From contig NC_014364.1 of NCBI RefSeq assembly GCF_000143985.1, forward strand, positions 4,352,582-4,416,581: a stretch of 64,000 bases of DNA, in the 5' to 3' direction. This document shows positions 42,940-51,461 of the stretch, in pieces; positions within the stretch are counted from its first letter, which is position 1, and every line of letters begins with the position of its first letter. This DNA comes from Sediminispirochaeta smaragdinae DSM 11293 (GTDB lineage Bacteria; Spirochaetota; Spirochaetia; DSM-16054; Sediminispirochaetaceae). Below the pieces are notes generated by a model. That model did no database searches, had not been told where the DNA came from, and saw only the letters and a program-made list of their open reading frames with translations. The position numbers and the translations under genes are program-made.

Positions 42940-42985
42940 ATTCCGTAAGGTGGTTTCATGATCATTCCTCCTTATCAGTACTAGA

Positions 42986-43014
42986 AATGTACTACTCCTA
43001 TGCTCGGAAGTCAA
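42986..43014 (-). promoter_or_regulatory. Promoter overlapping the uvrC stop codon
   Basis: Minus-strand TTGACT (43009-43014), 17 bp, TACATT (42986-42991). The -35 box contains the uvrC stop TGA. Confidence 0.7.
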
Positions 43015-44816
43015 ATTTCGCGCTGCTTTTTTTTAACAATATCCTGTACCGCCTGAAGCACATCCGCAGCCCCATCCTGACCGTTTCCGGCTATCTCTGC
43101 AATCTTGTCGACACTTGCCTCGGCAATAGCCTCCAAGGAACCAAAAGTGCTGAGAAGCGCCGCGGCCCGCTTAGCCCCTATTCCGGGAATCGATTCGAGG
43201 GAAGAAAGTTTTACCCCTTTCTTTCGGAGATGCTTGTTGAACCCAGTTGCAAAACGATGGCTTTCATCCCGAACAGCCTGGAGAACCCGCAGGGCCTCAT
43301 TACCTTCGGGAAGTCGCACCGGTTCGCCGCTCCCCGGGAAATGAATCTCTTCGAACTGCTTGGCAAGACCGATCACTGCCACATCTTTCAGCCCTACGGC
43401 GTTGAGGATGGCCCTGGCGGCGTTCACCTGGCCTTTTCCTCCGTCGATCAGCACCAGATCGGGGCGTTCGATCCCCTCGTTGACCACCCTGGTATAACGG
43501 CGGGCAACAACCTCACGGATTGCCTCGTAATCGTCGATCTTTCCTTCAAGGGTCTTTATGTGAAAACGACGGTAACTGCCTTTATCGGGATTTCCATTAT
43601 AAAAAGATACCATGGATGCAACGGGATATTTTCCGGAAAGCTGGGCGATGTCAAAGCCCTCGATCCGGCGAGGCAGCTTCTTTAAACCGAGAATTGTACG
43701 GAGCTCCTCCAGACCGGGAATATTGGCCTCAGCCTTGAGCCGCTTTTCCAGATCGTGCAGGGCATTATCCAGCACCATACGCAAGATACGGGAATGTTTC
43801 CCCTCCTCGGGGATAATGATGGAGACGTCTTTGTTCCGTTCATTCTTAAAAAAGGAGGCTACCAGCTCCGTGTCGAAGCCGCCGGAGGTAAAGACCGTTT
43901 CCGGAATATCCTTGAGTTCCCCATAATAACGGAGAAAAAACTGAGAAAAAGCCTCATCTTCACTCGAAAGGGCCCGTCCGCGATAAAGATCCCGTCCAAC
44001 TAATTTACCATCCCGCATGCGAAAGACGGCAAAAGAACAGAGAGAATCGTTCATGGCGCAGGCAACATAGTCCCTGCTCTCTGAGCTGAAGTCGACCACT
44101 TCCTGATCCTTGCCCACCGTTTCAACGGCGGAGATGGTATCCCGCAGTTCTGCTGCCTTTTCAAAATCAAGACGGGAGGCAGCCTCCTCCATGCGCCGTC
44201 GGAGCCCGACAAGAAGTTCTTCGGTCTCTCCCGAAAGCAGGCGCCGTGCCCCATCCACATGGCGTAAATAACTCTCACGATCGATTTTCCCACAGCAGGG
44301 TGCAGAACAGCGGCCGATGTGGTAGTAGAGACAGGGGTGTTCACGCTTTTTGACCTTCCCCTTGCATTTGCGTAAAGGAAAAAGTCGTTCGATCAGATCA
44401 AGATAGACATCAATGTCCCCGACATTGGTGTAGGGGCCGAAGTATTCCGATCCATCCTGAATGATCCGGCGGGTACGAAAGATCCTTGGGAAGGGCTCTG
44501 CGGTAATACGAATGACAGGATAGCTTTTTCCATCCTTCAGGTTGATATTGTAGCGGGGCGTATGCTCTTTGATCAGGTTGTTCTCGAGCAGCAAAGCCTC
44601 ATACTCATTGCCGGTGGTGATATACTCGATCCTGTCGATCCGATCGACGAGGACCCGTGTTTTGACATCCTTGTTTCCGCTAAAGTAGCTGGAGACCCGT
44701 TTTTTCAGGTTTTTCGCCTTGCCGATGTAGATAATCACACCGCCGGTGTCCCGCATAAGATAGACACCGGGACTTCCGGGAAAATCCCGCACCGTGGCTT
44801 TCAACGCTTCGTACAC
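43011..44816 (-). CDS. uvrC: Excinuclease ABC subunit C
   Basis: 601 residues from GTG 44816, with GGGAG seven bases upstream; frames further out lack family similarity. Order: GIY-YIG nuclease (about 10-95, GSPGVYLMRDTGGVIIYIGKAKNLKKR), a Cys-containing segment (CLYYHIGRCSAPCCG), UVR motif, RNase H-like 5' nuclease (VLIDGGKGQVNAA) and C-terminal helix-hairpin-helix (LESIPGIGAKRAAALLSTFGS). It cuts on both sides of DNA lesions with UvrAB. Its SD is part of the upstream operon's terminator stem. Confidence 0.96.
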   Translation of the reverse strand: MYEALKATVRDFPGSPGVYLMRDTGGVIIYIGKAKNLKKRVSSYFSGNKDVKTRVLVDRIDRIEYITTGNEYEALLLENNLIKEHTPRYNINLKDGKSYPVIRITAEPFPRIFRTRRIIQDGSEYFGPYTNVGDIDVYLDLIERLFPLRKCKGKVKKREHPCLYYHIGRCSAPCCGKIDRESYLRHVDGARRLLSGETEELLVGLRRRMEEAASRLDFEKAAELRDTISAVETVGKDQEVVDFSSESRDYVACAMNDSLCSFAVFRMRDGKLVGRDLYRGRALSSEDEAFSQFFLRYYGELKDIPETVFTSGGFDTELVASFFKNERNKDVSIIIPEEGKHSRILRMVLDNALHDLEKRLKAEANIPGLEELRTILGLKKLPRRIEGFDIAQLSGKYPVASMVSFYNGNPDKGSYRRFHIKTLEGKIDDYEAIREVVARRYTRVVNEGIERPDLVLIDGGKGQVNAARAILNAVGLKDVAVIGLAKQFEEIHFPGSGEPVRLPEGNEALRVLQAVRDESHRFATGFNKHLRKKGVKLSSLESIPGIGAKRAAALLSTFGSLEAIAEASVDKIAEIAGNGQDGAADVLQAVQDIVKKKQREI

Positions 44817-44853
44817 AAAAAAACTCCCGCCGAAAAGATACTTCCGACGGGAG
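44817..44853 (-). terminator. Terminator of the sugar ABC operon, containing the uvrC ribosome binding site
   Basis: Minus-strand CTCCCG-T-CG pairs with CG-G-CGGGAG (44845-44853 with 44824-44832) and seven T residues follow (44823-44817). The 3' arm supplies GGGAG, the SD for uvrC, and GTG starts on the next base after the T run. Confidence 0.85.
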
Positions 44854-44860
44854 CCTATGA

Positions 44861-46057
44861 TCAACCCAAACCGGACTTTCTTCTCGTATAGATATCGTAG
44901 AAGACGGCAAGCAAGAGAACCAAAGCCTTCACGACATACTGCCAATCGGCCCCGATATTCATAAGAGACATACCGTTGTTGATGACACCCATAACCAGTC
45001 CTCCGGTGATGGCACCGATGATGGTTCCGATACCGCCGGTAGCGGAAGCACCACCGATAAAGCAGGAGGCAATGGCATCAAGCTCAAAGAGATTACCGGC
45101 CTGAGGCAGCGCCGAGTTCATGTATCCGGTAAAAACCAATCCTGAAAGACCGGTAAGTCCGCCCATGATAACGTGGACCACGAAGATGACCTGTTCCGAG
45201 TTGATCCCCGAAAGTTTTGCCGAACGGGCGTTACCGCCGACTGCATAGATATATCGCCCGATCACACTATTTTTCGTGACAAAAACAAAGACGGAAATGA
45301 CGATACCAAGAACTACGGCAATCATGGGGATCCCCCGATAATCGGCAAACTTATAGGAAAGCAAACCGATCATGGCGATAATGAAGGCTAATTTTAAAAC
45401 AAAGTAGCGCATGGGAAGAACATCAAAACCCCGTCGCAGTTTTGCCTTTCGCGTATGTATACTACTAAAGAGAAAAAGGACAATTAAGACAGCCCCGACA
45501 ATCAGGGCAAGGGTATGAAGTCCCCCGATATTAAGTGATTCAATGGTAATCGAACCGGAGGTGATCCGCTTAAAACCGTCGTCCCGCAGACTGATCGGTG
45601 TCACATCGGTGATGACGTAGGTAAGACCACGGAATAGAAGCATACCGGCCAGGGTCACGATAAATGCAGGAATCCTGGCATAGGCTACCCAAAATCCCTG
45701 CCAGACTCCGGCAAGAAGTCCCACCACAATGGTAAGAAAGATAGTAGGAACGATAGGAATTCCGGCATTATAGATCATTGCACTAATAGCGCCGATAAAA
45801 GCACAAAGCGATCCGACCGAAAGATCGATATTTCCGATGATGATAACAAGCACCATACCCACAGCAAGAATGAGGATATAGCTGTTCTGAATGAATATGT
45901 TGGTGATATTCCGCGAGGTAAAGTTTACGCCCCCGGTAAGGATAGAAAATACCACAAAAATCAACCCAAGCATGATAAACATCGAGTAGTTTCTGATATT
46001 TTCCTTCGCAAGCTGCAGGAACGTCACTTGTCCGCTGCTGTTTGTTGCTTTCGCCAT
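44861..46057 (-). CDS. gguB: Sugar ABC transporter permease (GguB/XylH/MglC family)
   Basis: 398 residues from ATG 46057 (AGGAG at good spacing). About ten membrane helices. Family motifs are GNIDLSVGSLCAFIGAISAM, RIPAFIVTLAGMLLFRGLTY, AVGGNARSAKLSGIN and FIGGASATGGIGTIIGAITGG. With the dual-domain ATPase and ChvE-like binding protein it forms a CUT2 monosaccharide importer. Last gene before the terminator and uvrC. Confidence 0.9.
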   Translation of the reverse strand: MAKATNSSGQVTFLQLAKENIRNYSMFIMLGLIFVVFSILTGGVNFTSRNITNIFIQNSYILILAVGMVLVIIIGNIDLSVGSLCAFIGAISAMIYNAGIPIVPTIFLTIVVGLLAGVWQGFWVAYARIPAFIVTLAGMLLFRGLTYVITDVTPISLRDDGFKRITSGSITIESLNIGGLHTLALIVGAVLIVLFLFSSIHTRKAKLRRGFDVLPMRYFVLKLAFIIAMIGLLSYKFADYRGIPMIAVVLGIVISVFVFVTKNSVIGRYIYAVGGNARSAKLSGINSEQVIFVVHVIMGGLTGLSGLVFTGYMNSALPQAGNLFELDAIASCFIGGASATGGIGTIIGAITGGLVMGVINNGMSLMNIGADWQYVVKALVLLLAVFYDIYTRRKSGLG

Positions 46058-46073
46058 ATATTTACTCCTGAAA

Positions 46074-47597
46074 TCAGTTTTCAAGTGCCATATGCATAAT
46101 CTTTTCCTGAGTCGCCTCGCTCCGGTCGAGTACCCCCTTTATTTGCCCCTCGTTCATCACGTAGATTCGATCCGCCATTCCGATTGCCTCCGGCATTTCG
46201 GAGGAGACCATGATGATGCTCTTCCCCTGGCTTGCAAGGGTATTTAAGATTGTGTAAATCTCATACTTGGCGCCGACATCGATTCCCCTGGTCGGTTCAT
46301 CCACAATGAAAATCTCCGGATCGGCCAGCAAGCAGCGGCTGAGTACCACCTTCTGCTGGTTCCCGCCGCTCAGATTCCGAACGAGCTGCATGATGGTAGG
46401 GGTTTTTATATTAAGCGATTTACGATAACGCTCGGCGGCATGGATCTCTTCAAAGTTATTGACGATGCCAAGCTTTGAGAGCTTATTCAAACTTGAGTTT
46501 GAGATATTCGTCTTAACATCCTGAATCAGGATAAGACCAAGGTCCTTTCGATCTTCAGAAACATACCCGAGCCCATGCCGAATAGCCTCATGGGGAGAGG
46601 AAAAATCGTGGGACTCGCCGTTGATAAAAAGTTCTCCCTCGCATGAAGAGCCATAGGATTTTCCGAAGATGCTCATCATCAACTCGGTCCGCCCCGCACC
46701 CATAGGCCCGCAAAAAGCAAGGATTTCTCCCTTTCGAAGAAAAAACGAAGCATTATCCACAACCTTCAGAGCGTGGTATTCCGGATGATAGACCGTCCAG
46801 TTTTTCACCTCGAACACCACGTTCCCAATATTGGGTGTTTTGGGAGGATAAAGATGCGTCATATCCCGTCCGACCATATCTTTTATGATCATCGATTTAT
46901 CGACCTTTTCCTGCCTGGTATCGTAGCTGCGGATCGATTTTCCATCGCGAAGAACGGTAATTGAATCGGCAATCTTCAAAACCTCATCAAGCTTATGGCT
47001 GATCATGATGCAGGTAAGACCGCCCTTTTTCAGCTCAAGGATCAGATCCAAGAGGTTTTCACTTTCGTCATCATTGAGAGAAGAGGTTGGTTCGTCGAGA
47101 ATCAGCAATTCGGTCTGCTTCGAAAGAGCCCGCGCTATCTCCACCAGCTGTTGCTTTCCCACGCCCATCTTGCTCACGATGGTCTCAGGTTTTTCAGTCA
47201 AACCGACCTTTTCCAAAAGGGGAACCGATTCGACAAGCATCTGATTCCAATCAACGATCCCCATTTTTGTTTTGGCATGGCCTAAAAAGATGTTTTCATA
47301 GATTGAGAGATAAGGACTGAGAGATAAATCCTGATGGACAATGGTAAGCCCCACCCTCTCACTGTCGCGGATACTTCGAAACGAGGTCTCCTTCCCATGC
47401 ATGAAAACCTTTCCTTCGTAGCCGCCTTTGGGGTATACCCCACTGACAACCCCCATCAGGGTCGACTTACCGGCTCCGTTTTCTCCGCAGAGGCAGTGGA
47501 TCTCCCCTTTCTGAACGCTGAAGCTCACCTGGTCGAGGGCCCGGACTCCCGGAAAGTCCTTTGTAACATTTTGCACTTCAAGTATATATTCGCTCAC
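46074..47597 (-). CDS. gguA: Sugar ABC transporter ATPase, two fused ABC domains (GguA/XylG/MglA family)
   Basis: 507 residues. The N-terminal ABC domain has GENGAGKST, signature VGKQQLVEIARALSK and LLILDEPTSSLNDDE. The C-terminal domain has the degenerate GPMGAGRTE P-loop and LSGGNQQKVVLSRCL, with FIVDEPTRGIDVGA. This is the CUT2 layout. Overlapping start codons are not seen, but the genes are only 16 bp apart from gguB. Confidence 0.95.
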   Translation of the reverse strand: MSEYILEVQNVTKDFPGVRALDQVSFSVQKGEIHCLCGENGAGKSTLMGVVSGVYPKGGYEGKVFMHGKETSFRSIRDSERVGLTIVHQDLSLSPYLSIYENIFLGHAKTKMGIVDWNQMLVESVPLLEKVGLTEKPETIVSKMGVGKQQLVEIARALSKQTELLILDEPTSSLNDDESENLLDLILELKKGGLTCIMISHKLDEVLKIADSITVLRDGKSIRSYDTRQEKVDKSMIIKDMVGRDMTHLYPPKTPNIGNVVFEVKNWTVYHPEYHALKVVDNASFFLRKGEILAFCGPMGAGRTELMMSIFGKSYGSSCEGELFINGESHDFSSPHEAIRHGLGYVSEDRKDLGLILIQDVKTNISNSSLNKLSKLGIVNNFEEIHAAERYRKSLNIKTPTIMQLVRNLSGGNQQKVVLSRCLLADPEIFIVDEPTRGIDVGAKYEIYTILNTLASQGKSIIMVSSEMPEAIGMADRIYVMNEGQIKGVLDRSEATQEKIMHMALEN

Positions 47598-47619
47598 ACC
47601 GTTACCCTGTTACCCGATA

Positions 47620-47658
47620 GCACGATGACGGCACCCCAACCGGGTACCGCCATCGTGC
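47620..47658 (-). other. Long intergenic hairpin between binding protein and ATPase genes
   Basis: GCACGATG and its complement CATCGTGC close a stem that continues with mismatches to a CCAA/GGTT loop. There is no T run. Such structures after a binding-protein gene commonly protect its mRNA or reduce readthrough so the binding protein is made in excess. Confidence 0.6.
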
Positions 47659-47669
47659 CCATTCGACTG

Positions 47670-48767
47670 TTAATCGATATCGCTTGCGGAGTAGTAACCG
47701 CTGTCGATCATGATTTCCTGATAGTTGTCCTTGGTAACATTAACCGGCTCGAGAAGGTACGATTTTACAATCTTTTTGCCGGTATCATAGGTCTCTTCAT
47801 CAAGACGGGCGCCCTGAATATTGGGGGTTTCGCCTTTCAAAAGGGCATCGGCCAGCTCGATGGCGGCGGTTGCAAGGTTTCTGGTATCCTTAAAAACGGT
47901 CATGTACTGCTTTCCGTCCCGAATGTACTGAATGGAGGCAATCTCTCCATCCTGACCGGTGACGACGGGAAGCCTGTCCACCGTGTTGTACTTGGCATCG
48001 GTCGAAAGCGCTTCGATGATGGCCCTGGCGAGGGTATCGTTGGGGGCAAGAACAGCATCAAGTACCACACCCTTGGCATCGTTGTTGAGGAGATTCTCCA
48101 TCCTGGCCTTGGCAAGATCGGCCCTCCAGTTTTCGGTAGCAATCCTGGTAAAATCGGCATCGGAAGATGAAAGGGGAGCGGGTCCGACGATTTCAAGAGA
48201 GCCCTTTTCTACGTAGGGGCGAAGGACCGACATAGCACCGTCGAAAAAGAAATTTGCGTTGTTGTCGGTGGGAGAACCGGCAAAAAGGGTGATGTATTTG
48301 GGATTATCACTGCTGACACTCCCAAGGCCAAGAGCCTCTTCGATAGCAGCGCCCTGAAACTGACCGACCTTGAAGTTATCAAAGGTGATGTAGTAATCGT
48401 AGTCATCGGAACCGGTAATAAGACGGTCATATGCAATGGTGATGATATCTTCCTTCGCAGCATCTTCGATAACCGAAACAACACCTTCGTTAACCGATCC
48501 GACGATGAGAAGTTTTGCACCTTTGGTGATAAAATCCTCGATTTGTTGATTCTGCTTGCTTTGGTCGGCATCGCCGTAAGCAACCTCGGCGTTGTATCCC
48601 TTGGCGGTAGCATCCTCAAGAAGTGCAGCACCATCTTTCTGCCACCGTTCAACATGGGTCTCCGGCATGGCAAGACCGATATCCAGCTTCTCTTTGGAAC
48701 TACAGGATGTAAACATGGCTACAGCAGCCACCAAAAGGACAGCAACACCAGCGACAATTCGTTTCAT
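47670..48767 (-). CDS. chvE: Sugar-binding lipoprotein, ChvE-like
   Basis: 365 residues from ATG 48767 (AGGAG upstream). The signal sequence ends MFTSC, a lipobox. The Peripl_BP_4 fold follows: IGLAMPETHVERWQKDGAAL, IAYDRLITGSDDYDYYITFDNFKVG and VLAPNDTLARAIIEAL. The DRLI and TFDNFKVG segments match ChvE/xylose-type proteins. It delivers a monosaccharide (xylose, glucose, galactose or arabinose; not determinable here) to GguAB. Confidence 0.9.
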   Translation of the reverse strand: MKRIVAGVAVLLVAAVAMFTSCSSKEKLDIGLAMPETHVERWQKDGAALLEDATAKGYNAEVAYGDADQSKQNQQIEDFITKGAKLLIVGSVNEGVVSVIEDAAKEDIITIAYDRLITGSDDYDYYITFDNFKVGQFQGAAIEEALGLGSVSSDNPKYITLFAGSPTDNNANFFFDGAMSVLRPYVEKGSLEIVGPAPLSSSDADFTRIATENWRADLAKARMENLLNNDAKGVVLDAVLAPNDTLARAIIEALSTDAKYNTVDRLPVVTGQDGEIASIQYIRDGKQYMTVFKDTRNLATAAIELADALLKGETPNIQGARLDEETYDTGKKIVKSYLLEPVNVTKDNYQEIMIDSGYYSASDID

Positions 48768-48890
48768 ATAAACTCCTCCGAACATGAATGGTTTTCTTCA
48801 GTATGGGGGGGATATGAACATCTGCACACAGGAGAAATTTGTCGACTACTTCAGATATTTTACCTGTATCACTATGAAAACAACACAATA

Positions 48891-48916
48891 GGAGAATTTT
48901 GTGGTCAAAATTCTCC
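48891..48916 (-). other. Perfect 11-bp inverted repeat at the end of the second binding-protein gene
   Basis: GGAGAATTTTG-TGGT-CAAAATTCTCC. The stop codon at 48905 is in the loop. There is no T run on the minus side, so it is likelier an mRNA-stabilising or partial termination structure, or an operator upstream of chvE, than a full terminator. Confidence 0.55.
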
Positions 48917-49963
48917 TTGTTGGTCGCGATAGACATCTTCAACCGAGTGAAAACCGTCCCGAATCACCGTTTCATCCATATTTTCCTTAAAAACAGCCCG
49001 AGGCATCTCGACAAAAAAAGGGATCTTGACCCCACTATCGTTCTCGACCATTCGATCGGGATCGGGCATCTCGCCCTTCGCCAGTTCAACGGCAAGAGCT
49101 GCCGCCCGACTCGCCAGTTTCTCGATCGGCTTGTAGACGGTCATGATCTGTAGCCCCTCGACAACCCGTTGGCACGAGAGGAGATCCGCATCCTGGCCCA
49201 CTACAGCGACATCTCCGGCCATGCGGCGTTCGGCAAGAAGTTGTATCGCGGCATTTGCAATCTGATCATTTCCAGCCGAGATGGCATCGATATCGGTAGT
49301 CCGCTCAAGCACCTCCCGAACTCTGACCGTGGCTTCGTCGCCGCTCCACTGTTCAAGCCACAGCTCATCGACGATGTGAATCTGCCCCGCCTCGATATAA
49401 GGGTCGATAATCTCATGCAGCCCATCATTCACTTCATAGCTGTTGTTATCCCGTATCGAGCCGTTGACAATCAGATAGTTGCCCCGGGGTACCTTTGACG
49501 TCAAAGCCTTTCCGAAAAGACGCCCAACCTCGCGGTTGTCGAAAGAGATATAGGCGTTCACCGGAACCCCCATGATCAGGCGATCGTAGGCCAACACCGG
49601 GATACGACGATCTCGTACTTCCTTAATGGCCCCCGCCAGTAGAGAGGTATCGTGGGCGAGAACCACCAGGATGTCGATATCCTTTTCAAGCAAATAGTGA
49701 ATTTGATCTATCTGGGCCTTTGCACCCCCGGCAGAGAGTTGGAGGATCACTTCTGCTCCAAGGTTCTTTGCCGCTGTCGTAAAAATTTTGATGTCCTTAT
49801 TCCACCGCTCGATGATGAAGGTATCAGTAGCGATGGAAAAACCGATGGTTACCTTACCCTCCTCTTTTTTTCCGTTCTCTTTCTCCCGCCCCCCCCAGCA
49901 GGATGATAAAAGAATAAGGACGGCAAACATACAAACGGATTGAAATCTAACGTTTTTCATCAT
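48905..49963 (-). CDS. Second sugar-binding lipoprotein (XylF/RbsB-like)
   Basis: 352 residues from ATG 49963 (AGGAG seven bases upstream). Lipobox at LLSSCWGG. The Peripl_BP_4 fold has IGFSIATDTFIIERWNKDIKIF, VLAYDRLIMGVPVNAYISFDNREVG and SAGNDQIANAAIQLL. It is related to the ChvE-like protein downstream but clearly diverged. It overlaps the response regulator by 17 bp, so it is produced with the signalling genes. It may be an alternative binding protein or a ligand presenter to the sensor. Confidence 0.88.
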   Translation of the reverse strand: MMKNVRFQSVCMFAVLILLSSCWGGREKENGKKEEGKVTIGFSIATDTFIIERWNKDIKIFTTAAKNLGAEVILQLSAGGAKAQIDQIHYLLEKDIDILVVLAHDTSLLAGAIKEVRDRRIPVLAYDRLIMGVPVNAYISFDNREVGRLFGKALTSKVPRGNYLIVNGSIRDNNSYEVNDGLHEIIDPYIEAGQIHIVDELWLEQWSGDEATVRVREVLERTTDIDAISAGNDQIANAAIQLLAERRMAGDVAVVGQDADLLSCQRVVEGLQIMTVYKPIEKLASRAAALAVELAKGEMPDPDRMVENDSGVKIPFFVEMPRAVFKENMDETVIRDGFHSVEDVYRDQQGEF

Positions 49964-51461
49964 CTCTTTGCTCCTGAAGAAAGCTGGTGGGGGGAATCCC
50001 TTTCTGTTTCCGAAAAATTCGACTGAAGTAGTTGGGATCCTGATAACCCACCGCATAGGCTATTTCTTTGATGGGTAGTCTGTTTTCCAACAAAAGTTCC
50101 TCAGCGACACGCATCCGAACAGAAGTAAGATAGTCGATAAACGAGGCTTCGAGATGCTCAGAAAAGAGTCGGCTGAGATAGCTTGGGGACACGCTGCAAA
50201 AGGAAGCAACATCGGAAAGCTGCAGCTGTTTTTCGTAGTTTCCCTGAATGTAATAGACCGCTCGGGCAAGAACAGATGGAAGCTGCCGCTCCCGGTAGGG
50301 ATTCTCAGCTTCAATTACAGCTCGAAGCGCCCTCCCCGCCCAGGCATCCCATTCCTCCTTTGTAGATAGGGCCATGATATCTCTGGCTGGTTCAAAGGGA
50401 AAAGCGGGCGGTTGTTCTCCCCCGAGGGAACGGACAAGGTCATCAAGTAAGAGGGTAAAAAAGGCAACCATACGAGCTTTGGCAACATGAAAAGGAGAGG
50501 AACGAAACACATTTTCGCTATATCGGAAAAAGGAAGGATAGGCATCATCCAAACTATGAGCCCTGGAAATTTGCCTTCGAAGTTCAAAAACCGCCTCCCA
50601 ATCCTCACCGACCCCCTGTTCTTCATCATCTTCCGATACATACTGTAAGGCCTCACCGCAAGAGCGAAAGAAAGAGTCGAAGGGGTGGGGGTGGCCCAAG
50701 CCGGTGGTGATTCGTACTTCTTGAGGAACCGAACGCTTCACAATGGTGTCAAGAACAGAACGAAGTCGCTCGGTTTCCAAATCACCGGGAAGGAAAACCA
50801 GCAGCTTTCCCAGATACTCGGTGGAAAGCTGTTGATATTTGAGGGATATTTGTCTCACGATCTCCTCGTGAAAACGGCTGCGCTCTTTCACCTCCACCCC
50901 GGTAAGTTTGATGAGGTACATCGAAGCGAGATCGCTATCGATGGAAAAAAGTTGCCGATATCGATCCCACTCCTTGCGGTTCAACCCCTTCCAGGTCGCC
51001 AACAAGAGAAAATTCTTCTCTTCCCAAACCCTGGAGTTCATACTTCCTTTTACATTGTCCAACCTGAGGGCATTACGTTCCCGCTCCTGATCAAGATGAC
51101 GACGGGCCTGCTTCAAGGTATCGAGAAATTTCTTCCGGGAGATCGGTTTAACAAGGTAATCGAAAACTCCGAGGGGAATTGCCTTTTTTGCAAGATCAAA
51201 ACGTTCGTACGCGGTAGAAAGCACAAACAACATGGCGGGATAGCTCCGCTGTAGCTCCTTTATGGTCTCCAGACCGTCGATACCCGGCATGCCAATATCC
51301 ATGAATACCAAATCGGGATGATTCTGGTGTGCCGAAGAGATGGCTTCGAATCCCGAATGAGCCTTTCCCGATACGGTAAAACCATCTGCAAGATGTTCGA
51401 CCATATACGAAAAGCTATTGAGAACCGGTTCCTCATCATCGACGATCAGAACTTTATACAC
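49947..51461 (-). CDS. AraC-type response regulator (YesN-like)
   Basis: 504 residues. Receiver with VDDEEP and phosphoacceptor Asp55 (LVFMDIGMPGIDG). A long middle domain (about 130-390) without clear motif follows. The C-terminal AraC double helix-turn-helix is at about 400-500 (LQLSDVASFCSVSPSYLSRLFSEHL ... IKEIAYAVGYQDPNYFSRIFRKQKGIPP). The cognate kinase overlaps it by 16 bp. It probably activates the downstream sugar transporter genes. Confidence 0.93.
   Translation of the reverse strand: MYKVLIVDDEEPVLNSFSYMVEHLADGFTVSGKAHSGFEAISSAHQNHPDLVFMDIGMPGIDGLETIKELQRSYPAMLFVLSTAYERFDLAKKAIPLGVFDYLVKPISRKKFLDTLKQARRHLDQERERNALRLDNVKGSMNSRVWEEKNFLLLATWKGLNRKEWDRYRQLFSIDSDLASMYLIKLTGVEVKERSRFHEEIVRQISLKYQQLSTEYLGKLLVFLPGDLETERLRSVLDTIVKRSVPQEVRITTGLGHPHPFDSFFRSCGEALQYVSEDDEEQGVGEDWEAVFELRRQISRAHSLDDAYPSFFRYSENVFRSSPFHVAKARMVAFFTLLLDDLVRSLGGEQPPAFPFEPARDIMALSTKEEWDAWAGRALRAVIEAENPYRERQLPSVLARAVYYIQGNYEKQLQLSDVASFCSVSPSYLSRLFSEHLEASFIDYLTSVRMRVAEELLLENRLPIKEIAYAVGYQDPNYFSRIFRKQKGIPPTSFLQEQRDDEKR

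Larger units (their letters stand above)
42783..42984 (-). ncRNA. Candidate small RNA or small-protein mRNA of about 200 nt
   Basis: A complete transcription unit: promoter at 42986-43014, an SD (AAGGAGG, 42967-42973), strong internal hairpins (GCCGGG/CCCGGC near 42918-42936; GGCC-AAAA-GGCC near 42828-42839) and a terminator at 42783. Two short reading frames overlap: a 12-codon one from ATG 42965 right after the SD, and a 26-codon one from ATG 42939 in another frame. The layout fits a regulatory RNA, a small protein, or a frameshifted remnant. Confidence 0.55.

Noticed and set aside
47334-48170. 278-codon plus-strand frame opposite the ChvE-like gene
   Set aside because: Runs across the end of two conserved transporter genes on the other strand and shows no domain pattern.
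48768-48904. Riboswitch upstream of the ChvE-like gene
   Set aside because: Only a simple 11-bp inverted repeat at the edge is seen; no multi-stem conserved aptamer pattern was recognised.
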